A stretch of DNA of 64,000 nucleotides, taken from Diplonema papillatum. Its lineage: Eukaryota > Euglenozoa > Diplonemea > Diplonemida > Diplonemidae. Of the stretch, positions 30,045 to 40,210 are shown one piece after another. The DNA lies in the NCBI GenBank assembly GCA_030068145.1, contig JAPJBO010001078.1, positions 1-64,000 of the forward strand. The letters run 5' to 3'. The position numbers and the translations under genes were made by a program. Below the pieces are notes generated by a model. The model worked only from the letters and a program-made list of their open reading frames with translations, searched no databases and was not told the DNA's origin. Every line of letters begins with the position of its first letter. Positions within the stretch are counted from its first letter, which is position 1.

Positions 30045-33000
30045 CTAATGGGGAGGAGACGGTTTCAGGCCCAGAACGGCTGCCATCGACTCGTTGGGGG
30101 GTTCTTCCTTGTCCTTGTGCGGCTTGCGCTGGAGAGGTGAAGGTTCGAGGCCCATGGCTGGTTTCACCGACGGAGGCGAAGGAACGCCGACAGTAGGTCT
30201 GGTACCGTCGGTGCCTCCAATGCCCAAGGCCCCCAGAGGCATAGAAGAGAAGCGCGGTTGACCCAACGGTGAAGGAAGGGTTCCCTTCGGGTGGCCTGGC
30301 GAAAGTATATCATCTCTCGGAGAGGACGATGGCTTTCCTCCGCCAAACGGGTGGTGGTGGTGGTGACCCGTGTGGCTGATTTCGGCAGAGTGTGGGTGTT
30401 TCCTCGGGTCAAACCCGGGAAACTGGTGTGTCGGAACAGACCCTGGAGTAACAACACCACCGGTAATGGGGCGGGACTTCCTTTTTCTGGCAAGAAGCGC
30501 ATCCTGGTCGGATGAGATGGCGTCGAACCCATCGGGACTGCTAGCAGACGCCTGCGCAGAAACCGGCTTCAAATGTACGGGCTTCCTCGTTTCCCCTGTC
30601 CCCTCCGTTCCCTCAGGCAGCAGAAGCGAGCTCGGCTTTCCAGATGGCTGCTTCGACGATTTGCGCTGCGACTTTCCGCCGTTCCCGCCAAAGCTCGATA
30701 CAACACCCTGTTTCTTGTCGGGGCTGCCAGGAGGAGCAAACTGATGCCCACGAGAGCTTCTCCGTGTGTCTGATGGTCCGTTTGCGGTCGCGGTGGATTC
30801 GCGTTGGTTATAGTGTGAGATTGAAGAAGACCGCGGTGGGTCGCTGCTGGACACAGGCGTGTTAAACTTCTTTGCGGCGGCACTCTGCTGTAATAGCCGT
30901 TCTTCGACATTTACGGTGTCACGCTGTCCGACGGGTCGAAATGCACTTTCCTCTTTCAACACCTTGGCCACCTTTGCGCCTTGAATGATGCTCTGAATAT
31001 TTCGCGATGCGCTCTCGATGGGATCTCCTGTGGCCGCTTGCTCCCTCTCCCAGGCTCGTATCTTGAACTCTTCGAAGTTCCGGACCAGGTCCTCGTACTG
31101 CACAACTTTTGTATCGTACCGCTCTTTCACCTTTTGAAGTGCGATCTCGCCTTTTGCGATCTTCTTTAAAAGCTTCTCTGCGTCTGCAGCTTTGCGCTTC
31201 AGCTCCTTCTTATGCCCCTCCCTCGCTTCGGCAAGGCGCCGCGAGAGCAGTGACGCCATAGACTTCTCGACATCCTCGAGTTGCTCCTGCACTCGCGCAT
31301 CTTTGTCTTCCAGCTTGGCACGGACATCCTGCAATTTAGCGGCCTGCGATTGCTCCCTTTCGTGTAGGGAAGTGATAACATTTTGCAGGTTCCGGACCAT
31401 GTCCAGAGCATCCTCAGCTTGCTTGCGCTTGTCTTCCACTTGCTTCATTAAGTCTGACGTCCCAGCGTTCTTCCGTTTCGCCTCCGCCTCCGACATTTTG
31501 TACTTGCGAGAGGCAGCGGCTAGATGCTCGTTCGCGGCCGCGTGGGCTTGGCGCTCCGTCAAAAGATCCTTTTTCAGGGCTGCGAGCTGGTTCGACATGT
31601 CGAGGGTTTGCTTTTGGAGTTCCGCTGCTTGAACGAGTTCCCGTTCGAGTTCCTTGCGGGCGCTATCGAGGTCGAGGAGGGCGTCTTCCAATGCAGACTC
31701 GAGCTCTTCGGCGCGCTTCGTCTTTTCGGTAAGCGCTGACTTGAGCAAAAGCTTCTCGTTTTCTACCTTCGTGACCTTTTCTCGCCCACCTTCGTGGACC
31801 TGCCTTTCAAGATCGCGTATCTTCTGCTTCAGGTCTTCGCGTTCCTTCGCCCCCGCCTTCCCATCGCCCTCTGGCTGCTTCTTTGGCGCCTCCTGCGACG
31901 CCGCTGCCTCGTTGAGCCTCCGGACCTCTTCTTTTGCTCGTTGCTCCCTTTCCCTCGCTTTCTTCGCGCGTCGGTGCGCATCGGCAACGGTTTGCTCGAC
32001 GGTTGCCGCGTCGGCGCTAGCTTTGTTGCCCTTCTCGGAAAGCCTCTTCAGGAGGAGATCGACGGTGCTCTGCAGCTCTTCCTGGTCGCCTTGGGACTGA
32101 TCCAGATCGGCTTGCAGCCTGGCAACCTGTTTTTCATAGCGGGCTTTCACTTTGCGGGAGTTGGTCGCTGCGTTGGAAAGCGCGTCCTTCAAGTCGATGA
32201 TCAATTGCGCAGAGTTTGATTCCGCCTCTTGGTTGTCGGCAAGAAGCTTTGCGACATCGTCCGGATCTGCGCCCTCAGCGTGGTCCACTGCTGTTTTGAA
32301 TATGCGGAGCTCTTCTTCGAGCTGCGAAACGACCCTCCTTTTGCCGACCTGCATTTTCTTCACGCGCCGATTCGCATCGAGTAGGGCCGCTTTCATCTCT
32401 GCCAACTCTTCTGCGTCCACCTGAGCGCCTTTCCCCCGGGCGGAAGCCTGCTCGGTCCCTTTCTTGTCTTGGGCGTCGGTCCAGCGGTCTTCTGCCTGCG
32501 CGAGTTCTTCCCTCGCGAAGTAGAGCTCCTCCTGCAACCTCTCATTCTCTTTTGCGACGGCAGCATGCCCCGCGGCGGCCAGCTTCGCCCTTTTCCGGAG
32601 CTTCTGCACTTCGCCGTCGGCCTTGCGCAGCGACCTTCGCAGTGCAGATGCTTCTTCTCCCGCGTCGCCGCCGGTGGTTTGTTGCGGTGCGCGATCTTGA
32701 GTGTGTGCCCCGTTGTTACCGTCGTCTTCCCAATCAGCCGCTTCCAATGATGCGATGCGTGAGCGGGCCCTGGCAAGGTCTTGCTTCAGGCCGTCAATCC
32801 TGGCCTTGTTCGCCTTCTCCGTCCGCCTGAGGTGCTTCAAATCCTTTTCGAGCAACCCCGCCCTGGCGTGGACCCTACCCAGTTCTGCCGCCACTGCTGC
32901 GCTTCGTGGCGAAACGCCGTCGGCTGCCGCTTGGGTCAAAGCTGCGACGGACTCGTCTTGCTGCTTGGACAGTTCGTCAAGCCTTTCCTGCAAGGTCAAC

Positions 33001-36000
33001 TCGTGCTCTCTGGTCAGTGCAAGCTCCTCCGAAAGATCCGCGTTACGCTCAGACAGCATTGTGCATTTTTCTGCAGCCATCGCGAGCTCCGAAGCGAGAA
33101 CGTCGACATTCGCGTGTGGAAACACGCGGGTAGCTTCACTGTCGACGCAATCTGCCGTCATACTCTGCCGTCTCGACTCGGACTGAGCAAGAGCGGACAG
33201 TGCCACAGTCAGTCTCGAGCGCAGCCCGCTGATTTCAGACTCCTGCGAGTCAACGAGGGTCTCCCGGCGGTGCTGCGCAGAACGGTCCCGGTCGGCTTCT
33301 GCAAGCTTCTTCACCTCGCTCTGCAGCGCTGCATTGCGTTCGATCTCGTGACGGAGCGCCTCCTGCACTCCTCCCCCGTCGGCACCGCCCGACGCCGCTC
33401 CAGACGAGACGATGCGGGCCAGCACCGTCCGCTCCTTCTGCGCATCCGCGAGGGCGTCTTCCCTGTCAGAAATCGCAGTTTCGAGTTCAATCAAGCGGTC
33501 TTTCGCATCCCGGAGTTCGTTTTCGAGGTTGCCTTCACGCTCGGATCCCTTCTTCAACGCGTCGTTCCGGACGTGCAAAGCGTCGTTCGCGTCGCTAAGT
33601 GCTTCCTTCAGCACCGCAACACCGTCCCCGTCATTGGCGGAGACGCTGCTCATGAGCTGCACGCTCTTTCTGTATCGTTCTTCACTCGCGGTCAATTCCT
33701 CTTCGAGCTCAGCAATTCGGGTTTGGTACCCGGAAATCTGCCGGTCCAACTTCGCACCTCTGGCAACCGACCCTACGTTGCCGGTGGAAAGGTCCTTTTC
33801 TTGGGCATGGAGCTCCTTCTGCATCTCCACAACGCGAGCTTGTGACTGGGCCAAGTGCTGTGTGAGGGCGATGATCTGACGTTTTTTATCAGAAGCCGCT
33901 TCGTTGGGCTCGTTTGCGGCATCTACTGGGTCTGGGTCACCGCCTGCCAGCGCGGCCAAGGACGCGAGCGCCTCGGTGGCTGTCGCGTTGGCTTGCTCGA
34001 GTGAATCCTCGAGAATGTCAATCGTCTGCTGCTTCACTGCCAGGGCGGCCGCCCACTCCGACTTGTGAGCGGCCCACTCCTTTTCGCCGTCCTCCCGTGC
34101 TCCAATCTCACGCAACAGCTCTGTTTCCAGCACCTTCGCCTTGCCCCCGGCAGGGCTCGGTTCGTTCCGCTTTCCTTTGTGTCCGCTCGGTTCTTTTCCC
34201 CCGGCTGCTGTCTGCGCTTCACTCAGGGCAAGCTCCAACTTCGCCTTCTCGCCCATCAACGCCGCATTCCGAGCCGTCAGCTGCTTGATTCTGTCGTTCG
34301 CCCGTGCCATAGCCTGCTTCGTCGCGGACCCGCCCCCGGATCCGTCGGCTTTCGATGCCAGAACCGCGTTTAGGTCGGTTTCCGAGCGCTCGAGATCCTT
34401 GTGCAGCGACACCACCTGCTGCTGCAGGGCGACCAGCCGTTTCTCGAACCGATCTTCCCGTTCGTTTGCCGCCTGCCCTGGGTCCGGAGACTTCGCGCCT
34501 GGGCGGCTCTTGTGCCCGTCGACCGCAGCGCGGTTGCCGGCCGCCTCTGCCAAGTCCTCACGCAGCTGCGCCACCTCCTCAGTCGACGTCTTCAGCAACC
34601 TCTTCAGCACTTCCGTCTCGCCTCCGTCTCCCGGCGCAGCCGCTGCAAATGATGCGCGGTCTTGCAGCAGTTGCTCCTCGCACGTGTTCAGCATCTTGGT
34701 GAGCCGTTTCACCTCTCTTTCCAGCACGGAACACTGTTCTGCTGCGGCATTGGGCTCTCGCAGAGACTCGGACGGCGCGGTGCCTTTTTCGGCTTCGGCC
34801 TGCTTTTCGAGTGCCTGCCCCAAAGATTCATGCAGGGCGCGCTCTGACATTGTTTTTGCTTCGAGAGCCGTTTCGAGGGTTTCCACTTTGCCGCGGTGCT
34901 CGGCTACTACCGTTTCGAGCTCTTGGATGCGGGTTTGGTACGTGCGGGCCTCCGTGTCTTTTGCTTGGGCGGTCGCCCTTCTCTTCTCCTTCTCTACGTC
35001 GAGCCTTGCTTTCATTTTGTCCATTCTGGCCATGGCATGCTTGAGGCTCTCCTGCGCCTGCGCATTCAACGTGGACAACCTGTCTCTCTCGACTTTGTGA
35101 TCGGCATGCATCTGTTCGATCAACACTTCGTACCGAGCCCGTTCCTCTTCAACCTCAGCTGATATGCCCGCCGCCTCCCCCGGCTTGTCCACAGAGGAAG
35201 ATACTTGACTCGTTGCCGCTCGCAATTCGTCTTTCAAGTCATCAGGTCGCATGCTGTCCAGACGACCGAGCTGCTCTTCGGAAAGAAGGATGATCTCCCG
35301 CCGCAGCAGCTCTTTCAGGTGTGACACCATCGCTTCGCACAGCCCCGCGGACACTTCAGCCTCTCTGGCGGCCTGTTGGTTCAGCACCAAATTCTCAGCA
35401 CGTAGGGTGTCGATCTCACCGGCCTGCTCCTGTGACAGTTCCAGAGCCTTCGCCTTCTCCGCGGCAATTTGCTGCGTGGCTTGGTCCAGGTCTTCCCGGG
35501 TTCGGCTCAATTCTTCTTCAAACGATTCCTTCTGCACGCTGAGCGTGCCGACGCTCTCGCGCAGGGACTCAACTTCTGCCTCTAGACTCGCGATGTTGCT
35601 TCCTTGGAACTTCTTCAGCTTGTCCTTGAGCTCCTCCACCTTCGATGTCAGGTCCGCTATCTTTTGGTCCTTTGCGTCGAGCTGCACCAAAGGCTTGTTT
35701 TTGATCTGTTTCGCCCGGTCGGCGAAGCGGAGGGTGGACACTGTCTCGGAGACGTTGTGCTCGCTCGGGTTTATGTTGGCGAACATCGCTGTCTTCGACC
35801 CGCCGCCCAAAGAGTCTTTCAAGAGCATCGTGAGCGGAGACGAGCGAAAGGGAACGTGCCCGTGACCTTTAACAATGGTGTCGATGACGGTGCCTAAGGC
35901 GGACAGTGACAGATTGATGTTGCAGCCTTCCTTCAACGCATCACCGGAAGCGCCGGTTTTGCTTTGGCGCTCACTGCCAGCAAGGTCGACGAGGTTCAGT

Positions 36001-36746
36001 TTTGATGTGACAGAACGGACGTCGCCGTCTTCGTTGGTCTCTTCTTTTTGAATGTAAACCGTGAAAATCGAATGCGACCTTGACGAGTCCGCGTTCAAAT
36101 CGGTCGAAGCGACTCTTCTCCGCTCTGTGCCTTCTTCCATCCACCTCGTCAAATCTTGTTGAAACTTCACCTGCGGCTGAGACAGGTCTTGTACAAAAAA
36201 CGTCTTGTCTTTATTTTCCTTGATCTTCAAAGAAGGCATCTCCTTTGCCCGACTAGCAGGTGCGAGTAAATCGTGGGCGTGGCCGTTGTATAGTTCGAGG
36301 TAGCTGCAATAGATGTTCCAGACAACGCCGGGACCGCTGTTGCTTTTGATATGCGAGAAGATGAAGTCGAACGAGCGAGGAATAGCGCCAGCAAGCTCTT
36401 TACTGTCGGGGACTCCCGTCATTGTGAACGTCTTCCCACTGCCAGACTGCCCATAGGCAAAAATCGTTGAATTGAACCCTGCGAGAACCGACTCGATCAT
36501 GGGGGTGATGAACTGGTCAAAAATGTCTTTCTGCTTGAACGTGTTGTTTATCACGGCATCAAACGTCCAACGGTCAGGGTCCCCGCAGACATGGTGCACA
36601 GTCACAGACCCGTCACCTATGCTCAAGTCCACGGAGCTCTTGTACCCGGTGTCCTTCTCCTTTTGGTTCAGTGGCCGACACCTGATCAGCACTTTGATGT
36701 TCTCCGCATCTTTGCCCTTTTCTTTGTCTTTCTTCTTGTCGGTCAT
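30045..36746 (-). CDS. Kinesin-2-like motor with a very long coiled-coil tail
   Basis: An uninterrupted frame of 2233 residues from ATG 36746 to TAG 30045. Motor domain at about 16-350: P-loop GQSGSGKT (99-106), switch I NADSSRSH (218-225), switch II DLAGSER (254-260). The N-terminal position and the RAKQIKNKP neck entry resemble plus-end kinesins of the kinesin-2/OSM-3 type. Residues about 355-1900 are almost continuous heptad coiled coil with basic and acidic blocks. The last 300 are disordered, rich in Ser, Pro and Gly, with a HHHHH tract. Kinesin-2 tails are usually a few hundred residues, so this tail is exceptional; a CENP-E-like or own-lineage long kinesin is the alternative. Likely role: microtubule transport or tethering of cargo over long distance. 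No intron seen in 6.7 kb. Confidence 0.92.
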   Translation of the reverse strand: MTDKKKDKEKGKDAENIKVLIRCRPLNQKEKDTGYKSSVDLSIGDGSVTVHHVCGDPDRWTFDAVINNTFKQKDIFDQFITPMIESVLAGFNSTIFAYGQSGSGKTFTMTGVPDSKELAGAIPRSFDFIFSHIKSNSGPGVVWNIYCSYLELYNGHAHDLLAPASRAKEMPSLKIKENKDKTFFVQDLSQPQVKFQQDLTRWMEEGTERRRVASTDLNADSSRSHSIFTVYIQKEETNEDGDVRSVTSKLNLVDLAGSERQSKTGASGDALKEGCNINLSLSALGTVIDTIVKGHGHVPFRSSPLTMLLKDSLGGGSKTAMFANINPSEHNVSETVSTLRFADRAKQIKNKPLVQLDAKDQKIADLTSKVEELKDKLKKFQGSNIASLEAEVESLRESVGTLSVQKESFEEELSRTREDLDQATQQIAAEKAKALELSQEQAGEIDTLRAENLVLNQQAAREAEVSAGLCEAMVSHLKELLRREIILLSEEQLGRLDSMRPDDLKDELRAATSQVSSSVDKPGEAAGISAEVEEERARYEVLIEQMHADHKVERDRLSTLNAQAQESLKHAMARMDKMKARLDVEKEKRRATAQAKDTEARTYQTRIQELETVVAEHRGKVETLETALEAKTMSERALHESLGQALEKQAEAEKGTAPSESLREPNAAAEQCSVLEREVKRLTKMLNTCEEQLLQDRASFAAAAPGDGGETEVLKRLLKTSTEEVAQLREDLAEAAGNRAAVDGHKSRPGAKSPDPGQAANEREDRFEKRLVALQQQVVSLHKDLERSETDLNAVLASKADGSGGGSATKQAMARANDRIKQLTARNAALMGEKAKLELALSEAQTAAGGKEPSGHKGKRNEPSPAGGKAKVLETELLREIGAREDGEKEWAAHKSEWAAALAVKQQTIDILEDSLEQANATATEALASLAALAGGDPDPVDAANEPNEAASDKKRQIIALTQHLAQSQARVVEMQKELHAQEKDLSTGNVGSVARGAKLDRQISGYQTRIAELEEELTASEERYRKSVQLMSSVSANDGDGVAVLKEALSDANDALHVRNDALKKGSEREGNLENELRDAKDRLIELETAISDREDALADAQKERTVLARIVSSGAASGGADGGGVQEALRHEIERNAALQSEVKKLAEADRDRSAQHRRETLVDSQESEISGLRSRLTVALSALAQSESRRQSMTADCVDSEATRVFPHANVDVLASELAMAAEKCTMLSERNADLSEELALTREHELTLQERLDELSKQQDESVAALTQAAADGVSPRSAAVAAELGRVHARAGLLEKDLKHLRRTEKANKARIDGLKQDLARARSRIASLEAADWEDDGNNGAHTQDRAPQQTTGGDAGEEASALRRSLRKADGEVQKLRKRAKLAAAGHAAVAKENERLQEELYFAREELAQAEDRWTDAQDKKGTEQASARGKGAQVDAEELAEMKAALLDANRRVKKMQVGKRRVVSQLEEELRIFKTAVDHAEGADPDDVAKLLADNQEAESNSAQLIIDLKDALSNAATNSRKVKARYEKQVARLQADLDQSQGDQEELQSTVDLLLKRLSEKGNKASADAATVEQTVADAHRRAKKAREREQRAKEEVRRLNEAAASQEAPKKQPEGDGKAGAKEREDLKQKIRDLERQVHEGGREKVTKVENEKLLLKSALTEKTKRAEELESALEDALLDLDSARKELERELVQAAELQKQTLDMSNQLAALKKDLLTERQAHAAANEHLAAASRKYKMSEAEAKRKNAGTSDLMKQVEDKRKQAEDALDMVRNLQNVITSLHEREQSQAAKLQDVRAKLEDKDARVQEQLEDVEKSMASLLSRRLAEAREGHKKELKRKAADAEKLLKKIAKGEIALQKVKERYDTKVVQYEDLVRNFEEFKIRAWEREQAATGDPIESASRNIQSIIQGAKVAKVLKEESAFRPVGQRDTVNVEERLLQQSAAAKKFNTPVSSSDPPRSSSISHYNQRESTATANGPSDTRRSSRGHQFAPPGSPDKKQGVVSSFGGNGGKSQRKSSKQPSGKPSSLLLPEGTEGTGETRKPVHLKPVSAQASASSPDGFDAISSDQDALLARKRKSRPITGGVVTPGSVPTHQFPGFDPRKHPHSAEISHTGHHHHHPFGGGKPSSSPRDDILSPGHPKGTLPSPLGQPRFSSMPLGALGIGGTDGTRPTVGVPSPPSVKPAMGLEPSPLQRKPHKDKEEPPNESMAAVLGLKPSPPH

Positions 36747-38305
36747 AGTAATCGTATCGTGCCTTTTCCTTACCCTTGCCTGAAAGTGTTGTGGATTCAG
36801 ACGTTGAGCTGTTGAATAATGAGAATGAGTGTAGAACCGGGTTCGATTTTAGATATAAAAATAAGTGAGAGCCGCTTGTCTCCGCAACACGAGTGGCGGT
36901 GATTGCTGAGGGGAAGGATGAATGTCGCTCCTACGACAGATTCAGCTCATTCCGCTTGCCAAGAACCAGAATGCGTTCACATGGGAAAAGGCCGAGCACG
37001 AGGGAAGGCTCGATGAACAAAGAAGCTGCAAGGATGTATTTAGGAAGACTGAGGCCATCCACAGGGACAGACCTCATGCGCGCAATGGAGAAGCAGGTAA
37101 GTTGTCGGAGGGAGCCATTTAGACACAGCTGGACGGTTCTTCGAACGTAGACAATGACTTGGTCCTTTTCGTGCCCCCGTCTCGGCGACCGTTGCCCAAC
37201 CGAAAGCACCGTCCCATCATGTCGAACGCCACTGGCCTGTCTATCGTCGTAAGTTGGACTTCGCTGCTGCACTTTCATACAGGAAAAGAAACGACAAGTC
37301 CCCCGTTCCAAGCGCCTTTACTGCACTATCCCCGTTCGACACCTCCCGGTACCAGTGAAAAAGAAAGCACACTTCGTAACGACCAAGGTGCTGTGTGGAA
37401 CCTCGTGAAGACAAAGGAATTGGTAAGACTGGAAAACCAAGAATCGTTAAACCCGAAAAAAGAATACCACAACGGGCTCCTTCACGGGCCATGAAGGAAA
37501 TCAGGAAAGAAATGAGTAAGCAATTGTCTCTATTGTTATCGGTGACGCTGCCAAAGAGCGGCGAGTGTGTTGCTTTTTTTTTCTCCCTGGGCAGCATTCA
37601 ATGTTGTGTCAGCGGTGTACAATCACAACAATGAGGGGGAGGCACTATGGCGTTCACATAGGTTAAGATGCACAAGCGAGCCAATTCACCTACCGCCCCC
37701 TGAAAACAACCTGAGCTCGATCACACTCAATTTTTCGCTCGATTAGGCTCTGCTAATCTGTTACGCTCTACTTAACGAAACAGGCGATGCAAAGTGTATT
37801 TAGTCTCAACGACAAGGAATGCTTGACAACGTTCGATCAGGCAGGGTGAATTGGATCAACAAGCTGCTGGCAAGTTGGTAGTGCGCAAGTGTGTGTACCT
37901 TTCTGTGTAGCGGAAGAACAGCATTGAGGCTGAAGTGCGCCGAAAGACTCAACGAAGAATGGTTTCTTCCCCTCGCGCGTATGCTGTAAACGCGGCAAAC
38001 ACCCTTGGCATTTCGCCCAGCTTGCAACAGTACACACAGCTGCCCTCCTCATCGCTAGGCTAGGCTGGTCGCTTCGATGACGCCTGGTAGGCTAGACCAC
38101 TACGGAGACTATGCCGCGAGTCTTTGCCCAAAGTGCTATTTTTTGGTACAGAATATTCCTCTCAGGAGGTGCAAGTTTGCCCGCCGAGCTGTTGAGTCAT
38201 TGGACGGTAAGGGCTAGAGCCGACCAAAAAACGCACGGACTCGCGTCGGATTGCTCGTGCAGGTAGTACTCATGAGATGTACGTACTACCTAGCATGCCA
38301 AACGA
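36747..38305. other. Intergenic between PARP and kinesin genes
   Basis: Upstream of the kinesin (minus strand). AT-richer than the genes, with no family-level match in any frame. It should contain the kinesin 5' untranslated region and promoter; I see no clear TATA-type element. Confidence 0.5.
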
Positions 38306-40210
38306 TCAGAAGAAGTCCTTTTCGACACATCTGCGCAGCTCGTTCCTGAAGCTCGGGTCTTCTGTGTGCAGCTCACGATTCGGCTTGTGATCTACATCAA
38401 AGACAAACAGGAAGCGCGTGACAACATGGTCTGTGTGGGGTTGCACCCACGTGTCCCCGCTTTTTCGAATGTCTTTGTTGACTACCTCGCAAAGTGCAAT
38501 GCAAGCCATATCCTTTATCGTCTTCAGGAGCGACCCCAATGGCTGAGGCCCGCCCATAGCTGGCGGCGGCTTGTGATTCGTGTCAACAGTCAAGCCGGAA
38601 TATCCAAAGCTTATGCTCGAATTCGGCGACAAATAGATACCGGCTCCAAAAGCGGCGCCGTGAACTTCAAAACTGGTGCCGCTGGCATTGAAGAGACCAT
38701 TCCGCAGGATGCTGTGCCAGTTGCACATGCTGGAGCCGTGCCACGCGAACGTCGTACCGTGTGCCGCCTTCAGTCGATCGAACACTTCTTGGCGCGAGGG
38801 AGAGGTGGACAGGAGAAGATATTGGTGCGGGGTACAAATGCTCGGTATCGTTTCCTTCTCGGCCAGGTGTACCAAGTAGGACGTGTTGCTTCTGAGGATC
38901 CATTGGAACAGAAGGGACCGCGTTGCCTGCGGCCCACCGACCCCATTCATCACATCTTCGAACACCATGCTGTCCAGGCACACCGTGACGTCGTTTTGAC
39001 TTTTTTTATCTGGATCGAACAGCTTGCGCGTGGGGTCTGACGGGTCAAAGACAAGCGGATACGGGTTGAATATCAGCTCCCACCGGCTGTCTTTTGCGGC
39101 GGAGATCGCCATGCAGAGCAACAATTCCGCGACTGCGGGGGCGGTTATCATGCCGCTCGCGGCGTCGGTTCCGACGCCGAGCTGCTGGAATGCGAAGGCG
39201 CAGATGTTCCGCGTGCAGACGGTTGCCTTAACCATCACTCCGGCGGCGTGGGGCTGGTCGCAAAGGACGCAGAACTCGTTGCACGTTCGCATGCGAAGCT
39301 CCGCATACTCAAGGACTTGCGCCAGGAACCCGTGGCTGTTGAGCGGGATGCGGCTTTTCTCCGTTGCCGTTGCGTACGGACTCTTTGAAGCCGGCTGCAC
39401 GGGCTGCGGGACCGGCTGTCCTTTTTCGAGTCGCTGGGCAGCTTCGTCGACGCTCCAGTCGCAGCCTTGCAGCATCTCCTCAGCCAGATGCCGAGTCCAG
39501 CCCTTCGACACAAACGCGTCGACGGCGCGCGATCGGGACCAGATCTTTTCCGAAAACGCCTTCAGGATCGTTGTCAGCTGCCCGGCCACACCGCACCACG
39601 AGTCGACGTCGTGCGTGCATTTCGCTGTGAATCGGGCGCTGAGGTACGCTGTCCGGCTGAACACGAGGCAGATGAGCAACGGTTTATTTTCGGACTTCGG
39701 GGCAAGCCCCCAGGCCTGGCACGCCCGGTTGGGCAAATCGTCGTACGAAAGCCGGATGGTGCACGACAGCGAGTCGAGCAGCGGGTTATCTTGGTATGTG
39801 ACCACGTCACCACGCCACTGCCGCAGCCGCTCAAAATCGTCCAAGAAGTCCTTGTCGACGGCCTCCTGCTCAGAGTCGACGTAGTGATCGTCGTCGTACT
39901 CGCCCTCATCCGTCCCGTAATGACTCGACATATCCCTGTATATGTCTGGTCTCTCCCTGATGACGTCATTCAACTGAGCGATGATGGTTCGCAGGTTTCC
40001 GGGACCGAGCTTCGTTTGTTTCCCGCCGCGCTGGAGGTGGACGCTAGCCTCCGGGTACACCAAAGCAAAGTTTTCGGGAAGCACCAGAGTGAAGGTCTCG
40101 CAAGGCTCCATCAGTGTAACCTCAATGTTCCGACTCGACATCTCGACTGCGATCACGTTTGACGGCATGTCGTCTTGAAGGCTAGTTGCATCAGCCTCCA
40201 CCCGAGACAT
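38306..40210 (-). CDS. PARP6/PARP8-type mono-ADP-ribosyltransferase with UBA-like segment
   Basis: 634 residues from ATG 40210 (the frame opens a little earlier without ATG) to TGA 38306. The C-terminal catalytic domain carries FAWHGSSMCNWHSILRNGLF, then GAAFGAGIYLSPNSSISFGYSG split over the NAD-binding strands, and IALCEVVNKD ... HTDHVVTRFLFVFD. This follows the vertebrate PARP6/PARP8 pattern closely. The family has His and Tyr of the H-Y-x triad but not the Glu needed for chain extension, hence mono-ADP-ribosylation. Mid-protein FVSKGWTRHLAEEMLQGCDW looks like a UBA domain, suggesting ubiquitin binding. A Cys-rich stretch (CNEFCVLCDQPH) precedes the catalytic part and is typical of the PARP6/8 group. 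Acidic linker near residues 125-150. No intron. Confidence 0.9.
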   Translation of the reverse strand: MSRVEADATSLQDDMPSNVIAVEMSSRNIEVTLMEPCETFTLVLPENFALVYPEASVHLQRGGKQTKLGPGNLRTIIAQLNDVIRERPDIYRDMSSHYGTDEGEYDDDHYVDSEQEAVDKDFLDDFERLRQWRGDVVTYQDNPLLDSLSCTIRLSYDDLPNRACQAWGLAPKSENKPLLICLVFSRTAYLSARFTAKCTHDVDSWCGVAGQLTTILKAFSEKIWSRSRAVDAFVSKGWTRHLAEEMLQGCDWSVDEAAQRLEKGQPVPQPVQPASKSPYATATEKSRIPLNSHGFLAQVLEYAELRMRTCNEFCVLCDQPHAAGVMVKATVCTRNICAFAFQQLGVGTDAASGMITAPAVAELLLCMAISAAKDSRWELIFNPYPLVFDPSDPTRKLFDPDKKSQNDVTVCLDSMVFEDVMNGVGGPQATRSLLFQWILRSNTSYLVHLAEKETIPSICTPHQYLLLSTSPSRQEVFDRLKAAHGTTFAWHGSSMCNWHSILRNGLFNASGTSFEVHGAAFGAGIYLSPNSSISFGYSGLTVDTNHKPPPAMGGPQPLGSLLKTIKDMACIALCEVVNKDIRKSGDTWVQPHTDHVVTRFLFVFDVDHKPNRELHTEDPSFRNELRRCVEKDFF

